DNA of 64,000 bases from an uncultured Eubacterium sp. (GCA_910584595.1 CAJUBQ010000006.1:1-64000); one strand, 5' to 3'; positions 32,855-42,665 are shown, numbered from the stretch's first letter. The notes: generated by a model not told the origin, from the sequence alone. Made by a program: numbers and translations.

Positions 32855-34722
32855 TGTTTGATATTCAGGAAGAATTAAAGAAACTCCCGGATCGTCCGGG
32901 AGTATACCTGATGCATGATAAAAATGACACGATCATTTATGTAGGAAAAGCAGTGAACCTGAAAAACCGCGTGCGTCAGTATTTTCGCGCCAGCCATAAA
33001 GAAGGGATCCGCAAAGATCAGATGGTAACGCTCATCGACCGGTTTGAGTATATTATTACGGATTCCGAACTGGAAGCTCTCGTGTTAGAATGTAATCTGA
33101 TTAAAGAGCATCGCCCAAAATATAATATTCTGCTGAAAGACGACAAGACTTATCCGTATATTAAAGTGACGCTGGGGGAAACTTACCCCAGGGTCCTTTT
33201 TTCGCGTCAGATGAAAAAGGATAAATCACAGTATTTTGGGCCTTATACAAGCGCGGGAGCAGTAAAAGATACGATTGAACTGGTGCGCAAGCTCTATCAG
33301 CTTAGAACGTGCAATCGTCAGCTGCCCAGAGATACAGGGAAAGACAGGCCGTGTCTTAACTATCATATTCATCAGTGCAAGGCGCCGTGTCAGGGTTATA
33401 TTTCTCCTGAGGATTATCGGCTTCAGATTAAAAAGGTGCTGGATTTTTTGAATGGAAATTATAAGCCGATTCTGGAAGAACTGGAACAGAAAATGCAGGC
33501 AGCCTCAGAAGAAATGGATTTTGAGAAAGCGATGGAATATCGTGATCTGATGAATAGTGTCAGACAGATATCTGAAAAGCAGAAAGTGACAAATTCTGAT
33601 GGAGAAGACAAAGATATTATTGCATTGGCAAAAGACGACAGGGACGCGGTTGTACAGGTGTTTTTTATTCGGGACGGCAGGCTGATCGGACGAGAACACT
33701 TTTATGTAACCATAGATGTAGGCGATACGACGCAGCAAATCCTGACTTCTTTTTTGAAACAATATTATGCAGGAACGCCATTTATACCAAAAGAAGTGAT
33801 GCTGCAGACATCCATAGAAGAAATGGAGGTGATCGCACAGTGGCTAAGCAGCAAGCGAGGTCAGAAAGTATATATTCGTGTGCCGCAAAAAGGAATGAAA
33901 GAAAAACTTGTAGATTTGGCGCAAAAAAATGCCAGACTTGTGTTAAATCAGGATAAAGAGCGTCTAAAACGGGAAGAGGGAAGAACCATCGGCGCGATGA
34001 AAGAAATTGGGAAAATTTTGGATCTTCCTGGAATCAGCCGTGTGGAAGCGTATGATATTTCAAATACGAACGGATTTGAAAGTGTCGGTTCTATGATTGT
34101 ATATGAAAAAGGAAAGCCATGCCGCAGTGATTACCGAAAATTTAAACTGCGCACAGTTGCAGGGCCGGATGATTATGCATCTATGCACGAGGTGCTGACG
34201 CGCCGATTTACACATGGAATGGAAGAACGCAAAGAACGTGCAGAAAGAAATTTTGAGGACGCCTATGGCAGCTTTACGAAATTTCCGGATTTGATTATGA
34301 TGGATGGCGGACGCGGGCAGGTTAATATTGCTTTGCAGGTATTAGATGAACTGCATTTATCGATCCCGGTCTGCGGGATGGTAAAAGATGATTTCCATCG
34401 TACAAGAGGACTTTATTTTAATAATGTGGAACTTCCGATTGATAAAAATTCAGAAGGATTTAAATTGATTACAAGGATTCAGGATGAAGCGCACAGATTT
34501 GCCATTGAATATCATCGATCCTTGCGCAGCAAGGAACAGGTGCATTCTGTGCTGGATGATATTCAGGGCATTGGACCGACGAGGCGCAAAGCGCTGATGC
34601 GTTATTTTCAGTCGATAGATGCTATACGCACAGCAACAGTGGAGCAGCTTTGTGAAGCGGACAGTATGAACGAAAAGGCGGCGCTGGCAGTATATCAGCA
34701 TTTTCATGAGGGAAGTGAATAA
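32854..34722 (+). CDS. uvrC: UvrABC system protein C
   Basis: This is the dual-incision nuclease of nucleotide excision repair. The 622-residue protein has the N-terminal GIY-YIG domain (PGVYLMHD and IIYVGKAVNLKNRV, residues about 14-40) for the 3' cut. A UVR motif lies near 205-240 (KMQAASEEMDFEKAMEYRD). The RNase H-like 5' nuclease domain has VEAYDISNTNG near 400 and MMDGGRGQVN near 487. C-terminal helix-hairpin-helix repeats follow (IQGIGPTRRKALM). The ATG overlaps the ftsH stop (TAATG), so the two are translationally coupled. Confidence 0.96.
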   Translation: MFDIQEELKKLPDRPGVYLMHDKNDTIIYVGKAVNLKNRVRQYFRASHKEGIRKDQMVTLIDRFEYIITDSELEALVLECNLIKEHRPKYNILLKDDKTYPYIKVTLGETYPRVLFSRQMKKDKSQYFGPYTSAGAVKDTIELVRKLYQLRTCNRQLPRDTGKDRPCLNYHIHQCKAPCQGYISPEDYRLQIKKVLDFLNGNYKPILEELEQKMQAASEEMDFEKAMEYRDLMNSVRQISEKQKVTNSDGEDKDIIALAKDDRDAVVQVFFIRDGRLIGREHFYVTIDVGDTTQQILTSFLKQYYAGTPFIPKEVMLQTSIEEMEVIAQWLSSKRGQKVYIRVPQKGMKEKLVDLAQKNARLVLNQDKERLKREEGRTIGAMKEIGKILDLPGISRVEAYDISNTNGFESVGSMIVYEKGKPCRSDYRKFKLRTVAGPDDYASMHEVLTRRFTHGMEERKERAERNFEDAYGSFTKFPDLIMMDGGRGQVNIALQVLDELHLSIPVCGMVKDDFHRTRGLYFNNVELPIDKNSEGFKLITRIQDEAHRFAIEYHRSLRSKEQVHSVLDDIQGIGPTRRKALMRYFQSIDAIRTATVEQLCEADSMNEKAALAVYQHFHEGSE

Positions 34723-34743
34723 ATAGGCAAATGAAATGGATGA

Positions 34744-34772
34744 TTGCCGTTGTGCGTCATTTGTGGTAAACT
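34744..34772 (+). promoter_or_regulatory. Probable promoter of hprK
   Basis: TTGCCG (34744-34749), a 17-bp spacer and TAAACT (34767-34772), about 50 bp before the gene. Confidence 0.5.
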
Positions 34773-34825
34773 GGAAACATCAGGAAACATGTAAATATGC
34801 CCGGGCATAGGAAAGGAGATTTTAT

Positions 34826-35758
34826 ATGAAGGGTGTCAATGTACAGCGGTTTGCAGATTTATTTCAAATGAAGAATTTAACAAATGAAATTGATCTGAGC
34901 ATCCGCGAGATAACCGTATCCGAAATTAACCGGCCTGCACTGCAGTTCTGCGGCTATTTTGAATATTTTCCAAAGGAGAGAGTTCAGATTGTCGGTATGG
35001 TCGAATACGCATATTTACGACAGTTGGAAGAAGAAGAAAGAACAAAAGCGATGGAAGCGTTCTTTTCTTATGATATACCGTGTATCGTTTTTTGCCGCGG
35101 GTTGATTCCGGAAGGAAACTTTCTTGAGATAGCAAAAAAACACAATGTTGCGGTGCTTAGTACGGAACGTAAGACATCCAGCATTACAGCAGAAATTATT
35201 CGTGTTTTAAATGAAGAGCTGGCTCCATGTATTTCGATTCATGGTGTGTTGGTCGATGTTTATGGAGAAGGTCTTCTGATTATGGGTGAAAGCGGTATTG
35301 GAAAGAGTGAGACAGCTCTTGAGCTGATACGCCGTGGGCATCGTCTTGTAACGGATGATGTTGTAGAGATTCGCAAGATTAATGAGCGAACGCTCATCGG
35401 TACATCGCCGGATATTACCCGTTATTTTATCGAATTGCGCGGTATCGGCATTATAGATGTAAAGGCGTTGTACGGTGTTGAGTGTGTGAAGGAAAAGCAG
35501 AACATTGATCTTGTCATCAAGCTCGAAGACTGGAAAAAGGATAACGAATATGATCGTATGGGTCTGGAACAGGAATATACAGAATTTCTTGGTACAAAGG
35601 TAGTGTGTCATTCTCTGCCGATTCGGCCGGGTCGAAATCTGGCGCTGATCTGCGAAGCGGCCGCTGTAAACCACAGACAGAAAAAGATGGGATATAACGC
35701 GGCGAAAGAATTGTGCCGCCGTGTACAGGAAAATTTATCAAAGGATAGTGACAAATAG
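34826..35758 (+). CDS. hprK: HPr kinase/phosphorylase
   Basis: It phosphorylates and dephosphorylates HPr on serine, the central switch for carbon catabolite control in Firmicutes. The 310-residue length is standard. The P-loop MGESGIGKSETALELI is near residue 155, followed by RRGHRLVTDDVVEI. The family signature LRGIGIIDVKALYG is near residue 204. GAAAGGAG precedes the start. Catabolite control through CcpA probably affects the arabinose operon earlier in the window, although I found no convincing cre site there. Confidence 0.95.
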   Translation: MKGVNVQRFADLFQMKNLTNEIDLSIREITVSEINRPALQFCGYFEYFPKERVQIVGMVEYAYLRQLEEEERTKAMEAFFSYDIPCIVFCRGLIPEGNFLEIAKKHNVAVLSTERKTSSITAEIIRVLNEELAPCISIHGVLVDVYGEGLLIMGESGIGKSETALELIRRGHRLVTDDVVEIRKINERTLIGTSPDITRYFIELRGIGIIDVKALYGVECVKEKQNIDLVIKLEDWKKDNEYDRMGLEQEYTEFLGTKVVCHSLPIRPGRNLALICEAAAVNHRQKKMGYNAAKELCRRVQENLSKDSDK

Positions 35759-35860
35759 AAACAGTGCAAATAGAAACAGTGCAAATAGAAACAGTGCAAA
35801 TAGAAACAATATAATATAGAAACAATACAATATAGAAACAATACAATATAGAAACAATAA
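35753..35860 (+). repeat. Tandem AAATAGAAACAGTGC-type repeats
   Basis: Three exact 15-bp units, AAATAGAAACAGTGC, cover 35753-35797, beginning inside the hprK stop. They are followed by about four 16-bp variants of the form AATATAGAAACAATAC up to 35860. They lie between hprK and the M18 peptidase gene, likely in the transcript's untranslated part. Confidence 0.9.
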
Positions 35861-35919
35861 ATAACAGATCTGTTATGAACAGTTTTATAACAATGGAAAG
35901 TGAATGGAGAAGCAGTAAA

Positions 35920-37314
35920 ATGGATAGAAAAAATGCATGGGACAAATACCCGCAGGAAAAGCGCGGACAATTACTGGAGTTTAGTGACAATTACAGGCAG
36001 TTTATTTCTGAATGCAAGACAGAACGGGAATGTACGGCAAAATTTAAGTATCTGGCACAAAATGCGGGATTTGTAAATTTGGAAGAGGTTATAGCGTCCG
36101 GGCAGTCTTTAAAGCCGGGAGATAAAGTCTATGCCGTAAATATGGAAAAAGGGATGGCCATGTATGTCATCGGAAAACAGCCGCTTGCACAGGGAATGAA
36201 TATACTGGGAGCGCATATCGATTCACCGCGTCTGGATTTAAAACAAAATCCATTGTACGAAGATACAGAAATGGCGCTTTTAGATACGCACTATTATGGC
36301 GGCGTAAAAAAGTATCAGTGGGTAACGCTGCCTCTTGCACTGCATGGCGTATTTATTAAAAAAGATGGAACGGTCATTCCCGTAAGCATAGGAGATAAGC
36401 CTGGGGACCCGGTATTTGGCGTTAGTGATCTGCTCATTCATCTTGCAGGTGAGCAGATGGATAAAAAAGCGAGCAAGGTCATCGAAGGGGAAAATCTGGA
36501 TATTCTGATTGGAAGTATTCCGGTCAGACAGGAAGATGGTGAAACGGTAAAGGAACGTGTGAAAGCTAATATTTTGCAGATTCTTGAAAAAGAATATCAG
36601 ATTCAAGAAGAAGATTTTGTGTCTGCGGAAATAGAAGTTGTTCCGGCAGGAGAAGCCAGAGATTATGGATTTGACCGCAGTATGATTATGGGTTATGGAC
36701 ATGATGACAGAGTATGTGCATATCCGTCTTTTATGGCAATGCTGGCATTAGAAGATACTCCGCAGCGTACGAGTGTATGCCTTCTCGTGGATAAAGAGGA
36801 GGTCGGAAGCGTTGGAGCGACAGGCATGAAATCACGCTTTTTTGAAAATAAGACAGCTGAGGTGATGCATGCGGCAGGCCAGTATAGCGAACTGGCATTG
36901 CGTCGGGCGCTCGCTAATTCTAAAGTGCTTTCATCGGATGTAAGCGCAGCATTTGATCCGAATTATGCATCTGTATCCGATAAAAAGAATGCGGCATATT
37001 TCGGAAAGGGAATTGTATTCAACAAATACACAGGCTCAAGGGGAAAGTCCGGTTCGAATGATGCGAATGCAGAATATATGGCACATTTGCGAGATATATT
37101 TGACCGTAATGAGATAGCGTTCCAAACTTCGGAACTTGGAAAAGTAGATCAGGGCGGCGGCGGAACCATTGCATTTATATTAGCGGATTATGGAATGGAA
37201 GTGATTGACAGCGGTGTCGCAGTATTAAATATGCATGCGCCATGGGAGATTATCAGTAAGGTAGACTTGTATGAAGCTTACCGTGGGTATCTGGCATTCT
37301 TAAAAGAGGCGTAA
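35920..37314 (+). CDS. M18-family zinc aminopeptidase
   Basis: A cytoplasmic dinuclear-zinc aminopeptidase that removes N-terminal residues from peptides. Key family segments are LGAHIDSPRLDLK near residue 93 (first zinc histidine and aspartate), DKEEVGSVGATG near 290 (catalytic glutamate), MGYGHDDRVCAY near 258, and NMHAPWEIISK near the C-terminus (last zinc histidine). The 464 residues fit the family. ATG 35920 follows ATGGAGAAG by a workable distance; in-frame ATGs at 35875 and 35893 are alternatives with weaker ribosome sites. The short repeats upstream separate it from hprK. Confidence 0.9.
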   Translation: MDRKNAWDKYPQEKRGQLLEFSDNYRQFISECKTERECTAKFKYLAQNAGFVNLEEVIASGQSLKPGDKVYAVNMEKGMAMYVIGKQPLAQGMNILGAHIDSPRLDLKQNPLYEDTEMALLDTHYYGGVKKYQWVTLPLALHGVFIKKDGTVIPVSIGDKPGDPVFGVSDLLIHLAGEQMDKKASKVIEGENLDILIGSIPVRQEDGETVKERVKANILQILEKEYQIQEEDFVSAEIEVVPAGEARDYGFDRSMIMGYGHDDRVCAYPSFMAMLALEDTPQRTSVCLLVDKEEVGSVGATGMKSRFFENKTAEVMHAAGQYSELALRRALANSKVLSSDVSAAFDPNYASVSDKKNAAYFGKGIVFNKYTGSRGKSGSNDANAEYMAHLRDIFDRNEIAFQTSELGKVDQGGGGTIAFILADYGMEVIDSGVAVLNMHAPWEIISKVDLYEAYRGYLAFLKEA

Positions 37315-37385
37315 ATGTTTGTCGGGAAAATCCCGGATGAAATGAAAAATAATAGAAAGAAATAGAATTGGAAGAAAGAAACATC

Positions 37386-38300
37386 ATGAATCAAACAGGA
37401 TTTTATGAACAATTATGCACGATTCTTTCGAAAGAACAGATTTTATGTAAGGAACCGATGAGCAAGCATACAACCTTTCGGGTTGGCGGGCCTGCAGATT
37501 ATTATGTAATGCCACGTACAGAACAGGCAGCAGAAGTATTGTCGCTATGCCATAAAGAGCAGGTGTTATGTCACATTGTAGGCAATGGCAGTAATTTGCT
37601 TGTTGGGGATGGAGGAATCCGGGGAGTCGTTCTGGCATTATCCAAACAGGCGGCTCAGGTGCAAATACAGGGAAATTGCCTGATCGCGAAAGCGGGGGCG
37701 CTGTTATCACAGGCAGCTTCAGCTGCTTATAAGGCAGGGCTTGGAGGAATGGAATTTGCTGCAGGGATACCGGGTTCTGTTGGCGGAGCAGTCGTTATGA
37801 ATGCAGGCGCCTATGGCGGAGAATTAAAAGATGTGCTTGCACAGGCAGTAGTATTGACAAAGGAAGGAAGTCAGCAGACATTAAAAAATAGTGAGCTGGA
37901 ATTGTCTTACCGTCATAGCTGTATTCCAGAGAGGGAGTTCGTTGTATTAGAAGCAGAATTTCATTTGCAGCCAAAGCAGCAGGAAGAGATTTGGACTTTG
38001 ATGGAAGAGCTGAAAAAGCGGCGGATAGAAAAGCAGCCGTTAGAATATCCCAGTGCAGGCAGCACATTTAAAAGGCCGGAAGGAAATTTTGCCGGAAAGC
38101 TGATTATGGAAGCAGGGCTTGCAGGAGTTTCTGTCGGCGGAGCGCAGGTATCGGAAAAACATTGTGGTTTTATTGTTAATCAAGGACATGCTACTGCAGC
38201 AGACATACGAGGGCTGATTCAGCTTGTGCAAAAAAAAGTGTTCGAGCATTCCGGCATAGAGCTGGAGACAGAAGTAAAATATATGGGTGAATTTCTGTAG
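37386..38300 (+). CDS. murB: UDP-N-acetylenolpyruvoylglucosamine reductase
   Basis: This FAD enzyme reduces UDP-GlcNAc-enolpyruvate to UDP-MurNAc in peptidoglycan synthesis. The 304-residue type II form has TTFRVGGPADYYV near residue 28, the FAD-binding GNGSNLLVGDGG near 67, AGIPGSVGGAVVMNAGAYGG near 125, the catalytic serine region EYPSAGSTFKRPEG near 222, and ELETEVKYMG at the C-terminus. ATG 37386 is chosen over an upstream TTG. It begins a murB-rapZ-whiA run. Confidence 0.94.
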   Translation: MNQTGFYEQLCTILSKEQILCKEPMSKHTTFRVGGPADYYVMPRTEQAAEVLSLCHKEQVLCHIVGNGSNLLVGDGGIRGVVLALSKQAAQVQIQGNCLIAKAGALLSQAASAAYKAGLGGMEFAAGIPGSVGGAVVMNAGAYGGELKDVLAQAVVLTKEGSQQTLKNSELELSYRHSCIPEREFVVLEAEFHLQPKQQEEIWTLMEELKKRRIEKQPLEYPSAGSTFKRPEGNFAGKLIMEAGLAGVSVGGAQVSEKHCGFIVNQGHATAADIRGLIQLVQKKVFEHSGIELETEVKYMGEFL

Positions 38301-38357
38301 ATTGTATTTTTAAGAAACGATCAGGATGATGATTTTATACAGAAAGGGGGAGTTGCG

Positions 38358-39263
38358 ATGCGTTTTGTAATTTTGACAGGAATTTCCGGAGCAGGAAAAA
38401 GTACAGCATTAAAAATGATGGAAGATATGGGCTATTACTGTGTAGACAATCTTCCAATTCCGTTGGTAGAACGTTTTTATGAGCTGTCAGATAATGCCAG
38501 CGCCGAACTTCAAAAGGTTGCTGTTGGCATTGATGTCAGAAACGGACAGAATTTGAGTGAGATGCAGGACGTATTAATGCGCCTTCATGCAGAAGGCAGA
38601 AAGTGTGAGATTTTATTTTTGGATTCGGATGATCCTGTGCTCGTCAAGCGATATAAAGAAACAAGACGCAGCCATCCCCTTGCGCAGGGAGAGCGTGTAG
38701 ATAAAGGGATTGGCAGAGAGCGGGAGCAGCTGAGGTTTCTAAAGGAAAATGCAGACTATATTATTGATACAAGCCGTTTGCTGACGAGAGAGCTAAAAGT
38801 CGAGCTGGAAAAAATATTTGTAAATAATAAAGAATATAAAAATCTGTTTGTTACTGTTTTATCATTTGGATTTAAGTATGGGATTCCTGCGGACTCCGAT
38901 CTTGTATTTGACGTAAGGTTTTTACCAAATCCATATTATGTAGAAGGACTGAGGTTAAAAAACGGAAATGATAAAGAGATACAGGATTTTGTCCTGCAGT
39001 ATGAAGAAGCCCATGAATTTTTAAATAAACTGGAAGATATGATTCGATTTCTCATACCAAATTATATTGCAGAAGGGAAAAATCAGCTGGTCATTAGTAT
39101 TGGATGTACGGGAGGAAAACATCGTTCGGTTACGCTTGCAAATGAGTTATATCAGCGATTATCGAAGGAATCAGCAGATGTGGAGAGCAATAAGGGTTCA
39201 ATGTTAAATTATGGACTTAAAATTGAACACCGCGATATTTTGAAAGATACACAGCACAAGTAA
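38358..39263 (+). CDS. rapZ: RNase adapter RapZ / YvcJ P-loop protein
   Basis: A nucleotide-binding protein; in E. coli RapZ guides small-RNA decay that controls amino-sugar synthesis, while the Firmicute YvcJ role is less defined. The 301-residue protein has Walker A TGISGAGKST near residue 7, YYCVDNLPIPL near 27, FGFKYGIPADSDLVFDVRFL near 175, and the C-terminal SIGCTGGKHRSV near 250. GAAAGGGGGAG precedes the start. Its position between murB and whiA matches the conserved Firmicute cluster, but yvcK, which often sits between rapZ and whiA, is missing. Confidence 0.95.
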   Translation: MRFVILTGISGAGKSTALKMMEDMGYYCVDNLPIPLVERFYELSDNASAELQKVAVGIDVRNGQNLSEMQDVLMRLHAEGRKCEILFLDSDDPVLVKRYKETRRSHPLAQGERVDKGIGREREQLRFLKENADYIIDTSRLLTRELKVELEKIFVNNKEYKNLFVTVLSFGFKYGIPADSDLVFDVRFLPNPYYVEGLRLKNGNDKEIQDFVLQYEEAHEFLNKLEDMIRFLIPNYIAEGKNQLVISIGCTGGKHRSVTLANELYQRLSKESADVESNKGSMLNYGLKIEHRDILKDTQHK

Positions 39264-39275
39264 AACAGGTGAAAT

Positions 39276-40238
39276 ATGTCGTTTTCAGGTGAAGTAAAAA
39301 AGGAGCTGGCTGCAGTGGATGTCCGCGCAAGACATTGTCAGCTGGCGGAGCTTGCAGCTATTTTAAGTGGAAGCGGAAAAATATACATGCAAAACGGACA
39401 GATGCATATAACGTTGATAACGGAGAATGTGCAGGTGGCGGACAGATATGTAACCCTGCTGCAGGCGGCAGGCGATATCGCGGTAAAAATGACACAGGCA
39501 CATTCTGTCCAGCAGAAAAATAAAATATCTTATCTGGCAGAGCTTACAGAGGAAGAAGCAGTCAGAAAGGCGTTTCTGATGTTAAAGATATTGAGTAAGG
39601 ACGGACATATCCGTGAAAATATGACGTTGACGGACGGACTGCTTTTGCAGAAAAGCTGCTGCAAACGTGCGTTTTTGCGGGGAGCGTTTTTGGCAACGGG
39701 TTCCATGAGCAATCCAAAAAAATCTTATCATTTTGAAATAGTCTGCAGTGACCAGTGTAAGGCGAGGCAGCTGCAGGAGCTGTTCGGAGCGTTTCAGCTG
39801 GAAGCAAAAATAACGGCAAGAAAAGGTCACGAAATTGTTTATTTAAAAGAAGGTTCGCAGATTGTAGACGCATTAAATATTATGGGCGCCCATGTAGCTT
39901 TAATGGACCTGGAAAACGTGCGCATTATCAAAGAGATGCGTAATGATATTAATCGCCGGGTAAATTGTGAGACAGCAAATATTCATAAAACTGTGAATGC
40001 AGCTTATCGCCAGCAGGAAGCGATTCGTTTTATAAAGAAACAAAAAGCGCTGTCAGAGCTGCCGCAGCAGTTACAGGAGATCGCAACACTTCGGATGGAA
40101 TATCCTGAAGCTTCCATTTTGGAACTGAGCAAACTTTGCTGCCCACCGGTAGGAAAATCGGGAGTGAATCACAGACTGCGCAAATTGGAAGAAATAGCTG
40201 AGCAGATGGGCTACGAAAAAAGGAATGATCAATCATGA
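39276..40238 (+). CDS. whiA: DNA-binding protein WhiA
   Basis: WhiA proteins combine a homing-endonuclease-like fold without nuclease activity and a C-terminal helix-turn-helix; in Firmicutes they influence cell division and chromosome segregation. The 320-residue protein starts with MSFSGEVKKELA and has CCKRAFLRGAFLATGSMSNP near residue 128. DLENVRIIKEMRNDINRRVNCETANI follows near 212, and the helix-turn-helix part lies near 285-310 (LSKLCCPPVGKSGVNHRLRK in the motif). It follows rapZ by 12 nt and overlaps the next gene by 4 nt. Confidence 0.95.
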   Translation: MSFSGEVKKELAAVDVRARHCQLAELAAILSGSGKIYMQNGQMHITLITENVQVADRYVTLLQAAGDIAVKMTQAHSVQQKNKISYLAELTEEEAVRKAFLMLKILSKDGHIRENMTLTDGLLLQKSCCKRAFLRGAFLATGSMSNPKKSYHFEIVCSDQCKARQLQELFGAFQLEAKITARKGHEIVYLKEGSQIVDALNIMGAHVALMDLENVRIIKEMRNDINRRVNCETANIHKTVNAAYRQQEAIRFIKKQKALSELPQQLQEIATLRMEYPEASILELSKLCCPPVGKSGVNHRLRKLEEIAEQMGYEKRNDQS

Positions 40239-41122
40239 AAAAAATATTATTCGTTTATAATGCACATGCAGGCAAAGCAGCAATCCGATCAAAACTTGCT
40301 GATATCATAGACATGATGGTAAAAAGAGGATATCGTGTAACCAGTCATCCAACACAATATAGTGGTGACGCCACAGAGCTGATAGAACAGGAAAGTGCGG
40401 ATTATGATCTGGTTATTTGCAGTGGCGGAGATGGTACGCTGGATGAAGTCGTAACAGGAATGATGCGTCTGGAAGAAAAAAAACCGATCGGTTATATTCC
40501 GATGGGCAGTACAAACGATTTTGCCAATTCACTCAGACTTCCGAAAAACGTTCTGAAAGCTGCGGAAATCGCACTGGATGGCAAGCCGTTTGCGTGTGAT
40601 GTCGGGCAATTTAATGATAACAGTTTTATTTATGTGGCTGCATTCGGCATTTTTACGGAAGTGTCTTATCAGACAAACCAGGAATTGAAAAATTTGCTGG
40701 GACATGCGGCTTATATTTTGGAAGGGGCAAAAAGCCTGCTTGATATAGCAGCATATGAAATGCGTGTAGAATATGAAGATATCGTTCTGGAAGGCGAATT
40801 TATTTTCGGGATGGTGACAAATTCTATATCTGTCGGCGGTTTTAAACAAATAGCCGGAAAAAATGTATTGCTGGATGATGGTGTATTTGAAGTGACGTTG
40901 ATTAAACGGCCGAAAAATCCATTAGAATTGAATGAAATTGTTACATCACTGTTAACAAGGGTTGACAATACAGATCTGATCTATTCATTTAAAACGAGTG
41001 AGATCCATTTTTTTACAGAAAAAGAAGTATCTTGGACGCTGGATGGGGAGTATGGAGGTTCTCATAGCGAGATTGTAATCAAAAACTGGCATCAGGCAGT
41101 TCAGATTATGGTAAAAGAATAA
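40235..41122 (+). CDS. YegS/DagK-family lipid kinase
   Basis: A diacylglycerol-kinase-type enzyme that phosphorylates a lipid or related alcohol; the exact substrate is not evident. The 295-residue protein has NAHAGKAAIRSK near residue 8, the signature CSGGDGTLDEVV near residue 62, and GYIPMGSTNDFANSLR near 85. These are the nucleotide and Mg-binding motifs of the family. The ATGA overlap with whiA couples translation. A hairpin terminator follows. Confidence 0.9.
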   Translation: MKKILFVYNAHAGKAAIRSKLADIIDMMVKRGYRVTSHPTQYSGDATELIEQESADYDLVICSGGDGTLDEVVTGMMRLEEKKPIGYIPMGSTNDFANSLRLPKNVLKAAEIALDGKPFACDVGQFNDNSFIYVAAFGIFTEVSYQTNQELKNLLGHAAYILEGAKSLLDIAAYEMRVEYEDIVLEGEFIFGMVTNSISVGGFKQIAGKNVLLDDGVFEVTLIKRPKNPLELNEIVTSLLTRVDNTDLIYSFKTSEIHFFTEKEVSWTLDGEYGGSHSEIVIKNWHQAVQIMVKE

Positions 41123-41137
41123 AAAGCAATTCTATTG

Positions 41138-41167
41138 CAGCAGACATTTTTTATAAAATGTCTGCTG
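41138..41167 (+). terminator. Hairpin after the lipid kinase gene
   Basis: CAGCAGACATTTT pairs with AAAATGTCTGCTG across TTAT. The T tail is short (TTATT), so termination may be incomplete. Confidence 0.7.
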
Positions 41168-41193
41168 TTATTGATGAAAGGGGAACATAAAAG

Positions 41194-42585
41194 ATGGAAG
41201 CAAAAATCGTAAATCAGGATATGGGAAGTGCAAGCGTACCAAAATTAATGCTGAATCTGGCAATTCCAGCTGTTATTGCGCAGCTGATTAACATGCTGTA
41301 CAATATTGTAGACCGCATTTACATAGGACATATTCCGCAGGCAGGGGCGTCCGCATTAACAGGTGTAGGACTCTTCTTGCCAATTTTGATGATGATAAAT
41401 GCGTTTGCGATGCTTGCAGGCTCCGGCGGAGCGCCGCGGGCGGCGATTTCTATGGGGAAAAATGACAGAGAGGCAGCGCAAAAGATTTTGGGGAATTGTT
41501 TTTCTGTATTAATGATGTTTGCGCTTGTACTGACGATAGGATTTTATATTTTTGCGCCGCAGCTGTTACGGCTGTTTGGAGCCAGTGACGTAACATTACC
41601 GTATGCCTTGGAGTATGCGCGGATTTATATTTTAGGAACCGTATTTGTTATGATTGTAATGGGAATGAACCCGTTTATAACGACGCAGGGATTTGCCAAA
41701 TTCAGTATGATTACAACAGTTATGGGAGCTGTCTGCAATATTGTTTTGGATCCGATACTGATATTTGTATTGCACATGGGGGTAAAGGGAGCTGCAGTAG
41801 CTACGGTGATTAGTCAGGCGGTCAGCGCGATATGGGTGTTGTTTTTTTTAACAGGAAAGAAAACATTGCTTCGTCTTGCCGCAGCGAATATGAAGCTGGA
41901 ATTTAACGTCATCTTTCCCTGTCTGGCGCTTGGAATATCTACATTTGTAATGTTAAGTACGGAAAGTATATTAAATATCAGCTTTAACAGCAGTTTGTCC
42001 AGATACGGAGGAGACGTAGCGGTTGGTGCAATGACGATTATTTCGTCCTGCAGTCAGCTTGTGACACTGCCGCTTCAGGGAATTTGTCAGGGTGGACAGC
42101 CAATTATCAGTTACAATTTTGGAGCGGATCATAAAAAACGGGTCAAACAGGCGTTTCGGTGCCAATTCCTGGCCTGCACAGGCTATGCAGCAGTAATGTG
42201 GCTGTTTATGATGCTTGTACCGCATGTATTTGCAGGAATATTCAGCAGTGATTCTTCTCTGGCAGATTATACGGTATGGGCAATGCGGATTTATATGGCA
42301 GGTATATTTTCTACAGGCATTCAAATTTCCTGCCAACAGACATTTATGGCTCTTGGACAGGCGAAGATCAGTCTGCTTATGGCATGTCTGCGTAAACTGG
42401 TGCTTTTGATACCGCTGATTTTTATTTTGCCTCATGTATTTTCAGATCCGGTGTTTGGTGTATTTGTTGCGGAACCGGTAAGTGATATAATAGCAGCATC
42501 CGTAACAGGTTCCATGCTTTTTTTGCGGCTGAATGGAATTTTGGAAAAGGGGGCGGCTGGCCGTACAGGTAACCAAAAAGAATAA
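41194..42585 (+). CDS. MATE-family multidrug exporter
   Basis: A 12-helix antiporter that exports drugs or metabolites using a sodium or proton gradient. The 463-residue protein has the repeated MATE halves: LNLAIPAVIAQLINMLYNIVDRIYIG near residue 22 and the matching segment QGICQGGQPIISYNFGADHKKR near 296. About twelve hydrophobic segments can be counted. GAAAGGGGAA precedes the start. It is unlike the second MATE gene at 51191-52555 in detail. The substrate cannot be predicted. Confidence 0.92.
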   Translation: MEAKIVNQDMGSASVPKLMLNLAIPAVIAQLINMLYNIVDRIYIGHIPQAGASALTGVGLFLPILMMINAFAMLAGSGGAPRAAISMGKNDREAAQKILGNCFSVLMMFALVLTIGFYIFAPQLLRLFGASDVTLPYALEYARIYILGTVFVMIVMGMNPFITTQGFAKFSMITTVMGAVCNIVLDPILIFVLHMGVKGAAVATVISQAVSAIWVLFFLTGKKTLLRLAAANMKLEFNVIFPCLALGISTFVMLSTESILNISFNSSLSRYGGDVAVGAMTIISSCSQLVTLPLQGICQGGQPIISYNFGADHKKRVKQAFRCQFLACTGYAAVMWLFMMLVPHVFAGIFSSDSSLADYTVWAMRIYMAGIFSTGIQISCQQTFMALGQAKISLLMACLRKLVLLIPLIFILPHVFSDPVFGVFVAEPVSDIIAASVTGSMLFLRLNGILEKGAAGRTGNQKE

Positions 42586-42665
42586 ACAGCGTAGAAACTA
42601 TGATTATACATTTGGAAGAGTCTGAATATAGCACAAGTGGTGGGTGGGATGGAATAAAAAAGTAA

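Noticed and set aside
35753..35860. Possible CRISPR array
   Set aside because: The units are 15-16 bp tandem repeats with no unique spacers, and no cas genes are present.
35517..35990. Minus-strand frame with repeated Tyr/Phe/Ile/Cys residues
   Set aside because: It is a translation of the TAGAAACA tandem repeats on the opposite strand and overlaps hprK.
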